This document shows, one piece after another, positions 5,723-6,336 of a DNA stretch of 6,336 nt (its first letter is position 1; the number at the start of each line of letters is the position of its first letter). A program made the position numbers and the translations under genes. The stretch is from an uncultured Kordia sp. (GTDB lineage: Bacteria; Bacteroidota; Bacteroidia; Flavobacteriales; Flavobacteriaceae): NCBI GenBank assembly GCA_913054565.1, contig CAJXHW010000107.1, positions 1 through 6,336 on the forward strand, read 5' to 3'. A model generated the notes under the pieces. It ran no database searches. It was not told the origin of the DNA and saw only the letters and a list, made by a program, of their open reading frames with translations.

Positions 5723-6112
5723 TTATTTTAAAGCATCTTTAGCGTCTTTTACTAATTCGTCAGCTTTTTCTTCAGTTGCATTTACAGCATCTGTAGCTGT
5801 TTGTTTAGCATCATCAACTACATTTCCTGCGGCATCTTTTACATCTTCTACTGCATTTTCAGCGGCATCTTTTGCTGAATCAACGGCATCACCTGCAGCA
5901 TCAACAGCATCATTAGTTGCACCTTTTACATCATTAACTGCATTATCAACAGCCTCACCAGTTGCATTTGTCGCATCATCTACGGCATCTTTAGTAGCCT
6001 CAGCTGCATTTTCTATTTTATCTTCTGCAGCATCCATTTCCTTTTTTGTTTCTCTACAAGAAATAGCTCCCAAAGCTACTATTAAAGCAACGCTTAATGT
6101 TAATTTTTTCAT
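5723..6112 (-). CDS. Acidic Ala/Asp-rich lipoprotein with nine 11-residue helical repeats
   Basis: The 129-residue product starts MKKLTLSVALIVALGAISC, a lipoprotein signal peptide with Cys19 as the probable lipid anchor (lipobox AISC, Ala instead of the usual Leu/Val/Ile at -3). The mature N-terminus Cys-Arg-Glu-Thr-Lys-Lys lacks the acidic surface-export signature, so a periplasm-facing position is more likely. Residues 26-124 divide without gaps into nine 11-mers, roughly x-D-A-A-x-D-A-V-D-D-A, with Ala/Val at positions 3, 4, 7, 8 and 11. There is no Pro, aromatic residue or second Cys. That periodicity predicts one long amphipathic helix or right-handed coiled coil, like LEA group 3 and other hendecad proteins. 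The role is unknown; stress protection or an envelope spacer are guesses. The gene is monocistronic as far as visible, and a weak promoter-like box lies at 6168-6176. Confidence 0.9.
   Translation of the reverse strand: MKKLTLSVALIVALGAISCRETKKEMDAAEDKIENAAEATKDAVDDATNATGEAVDNAVNDVKGATNDAVDAAGDAVDSAKDAAENAVEDVKDAAGNVVDDAKQTATDAVNATEEKADELVKDAKDALK
5726..6037 (-). repeat. Degenerate 33-bp tandem coding repeats
   Basis: The 11-residue protein periodicity is also visible in the DNA. For example, GCGGCATCTTTT occurs at 5829-5840 and again at 5862-5873, exactly 33 bases apart, and GGCATC or GCATC recurs through the block. The units have diverged too far to be a simple perfect tandem repeat. This suggests growth by 33-bp duplications followed by drift under selection for the helix pattern. 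Confidence 0.7.
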
Positions 6113-6167
6113 TTTGCTATATTTTTTTTAGTTATTAGCCACTAATATAATCTTTTAGAATAAACCT

Positions 6168-6176
6168 CAAAAAATA
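6168..6176 (-). promoter_or_regulatory. Weak candidate -7 box for the repeat lipoprotein gene
   Basis: The minus strand reads TATTTTTTG, which is TAnnTTTG with one extra base between TA and TTTG. It would give a leader of about 50 bases. No better match lies between 6113 and 6336 on this strand. Low certainty because the region is extremely AT-rich. Confidence 0.25.
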
Positions 6177-6219
6177 TATGTTAAAATTATGTGAAAAAAG
6201 TATTTTCTATTTTAATTTA

Positions 6220-6336
6220 TTATATATGTTTGAATGCAATTATACTTTTTCTTGCAGTTAATATCTTATCAACATAATTTTTAAATTCATTATACTTGTT
6301 ATTATTAATTATATCAGAATTAACATTACAAGTCAT
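6220..6336 (-). CDS. Possible C-terminal end of an unidentified minus-strand gene
   Basis: A minus-strand frame is open from the window edge to a TAA at 6220-6222, giving 38 residues from MTCNVNSDIINNN to ARKSIIAFKHI. It begins with an ATG exactly at the edge, which may be an internal Met of a longer gene or chance. The middle (YNEFKNYVDKILTARKSI) could form a helix, but the composition (many Asn, Ile, Lys) is what random AT-rich DNA also gives. I recognise no family. Bases 6113-6219 between this frame and the lipoprotein gene hold nothing else I can support. Confidence 0.22.
   Translation of the reverse strand: MTCNVNSDIINNNKYNEFKNYVDKILTARKSIIAFKHI

Noticed and set aside
5726..6037. Regularly spaced repeats that could suggest a CRISPR array or satellite.
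   Set aside because: The spacing is 33 bases with no distinct spacers, the units are degenerate, and the phase matches 11-residue repeats in one intact reading frame.

Overview
The window looks like a chromosomal core-gene segment from a flavobacterium (Bacteroidota, most likely Flavobacteriaceae). The evidence is the AT-rich sequence, the absence of Shine-Dalgarno sequences, several Bacteroidota-type TAnnTTTG -7 promoter boxes, and the gene content: a two-subunit transketolase, a flavobacterial lipoprotein plus small barrel protein pair, and Bacteroidota-style signal peptides.

Layout. Bases 1-486 (minus) hold the N-terminal 162 codons of tgt, the tRNA-guanine transglycosylase of queuosine synthesis. 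A divergent promoter region (487-651) separates it from a two-gene operon (652-2466, plus) encoding the N- and C-terminal halves of transketolase. A bidirectional terminator (2486-2518) is shared with the convergent ornithine aminotransferase gene (2540-3784, minus). The 188-base divergent gap 3785-3972 carries nested inverted repeats, a weak minus-strand box and a good plus-strand box. Next come two overlapping envelope genes on the plus strand: a lipoprotein (3973-4491, DUF6452-like) and a small predicted outer-membrane protein (4466-5155, DUF6048-like). smpB (5206-5667) follows with its own promoter box lying almost on the start codon. smpB ends inside a 20-bp hairpin terminator (5660-5702) shared with a convergent lipoprotein gene (5723-6112, minus) built from nine 11-residue repeats. 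The last 224 bases are very AT-rich and hold at most the tail of a minus-strand gene.

The genes are mostly independent housekeeping units: tRNA modification, pentose-phosphate metabolism, ornithine catabolism and ribosome rescue. The only sets that clearly work together are the two transketolase subunits and, by inference, the overlapping lipoprotein/barrel pair. I see no mobile element, CRISPR array, rRNA or tRNA. I do not see a convincing new multi-gene system. The least understood parts are the lipoprotein/barrel pair, the 11-mer-repeat lipoprotein, the structured ornithine aminotransferase leader and the possibly leaderless smpB mRNA.
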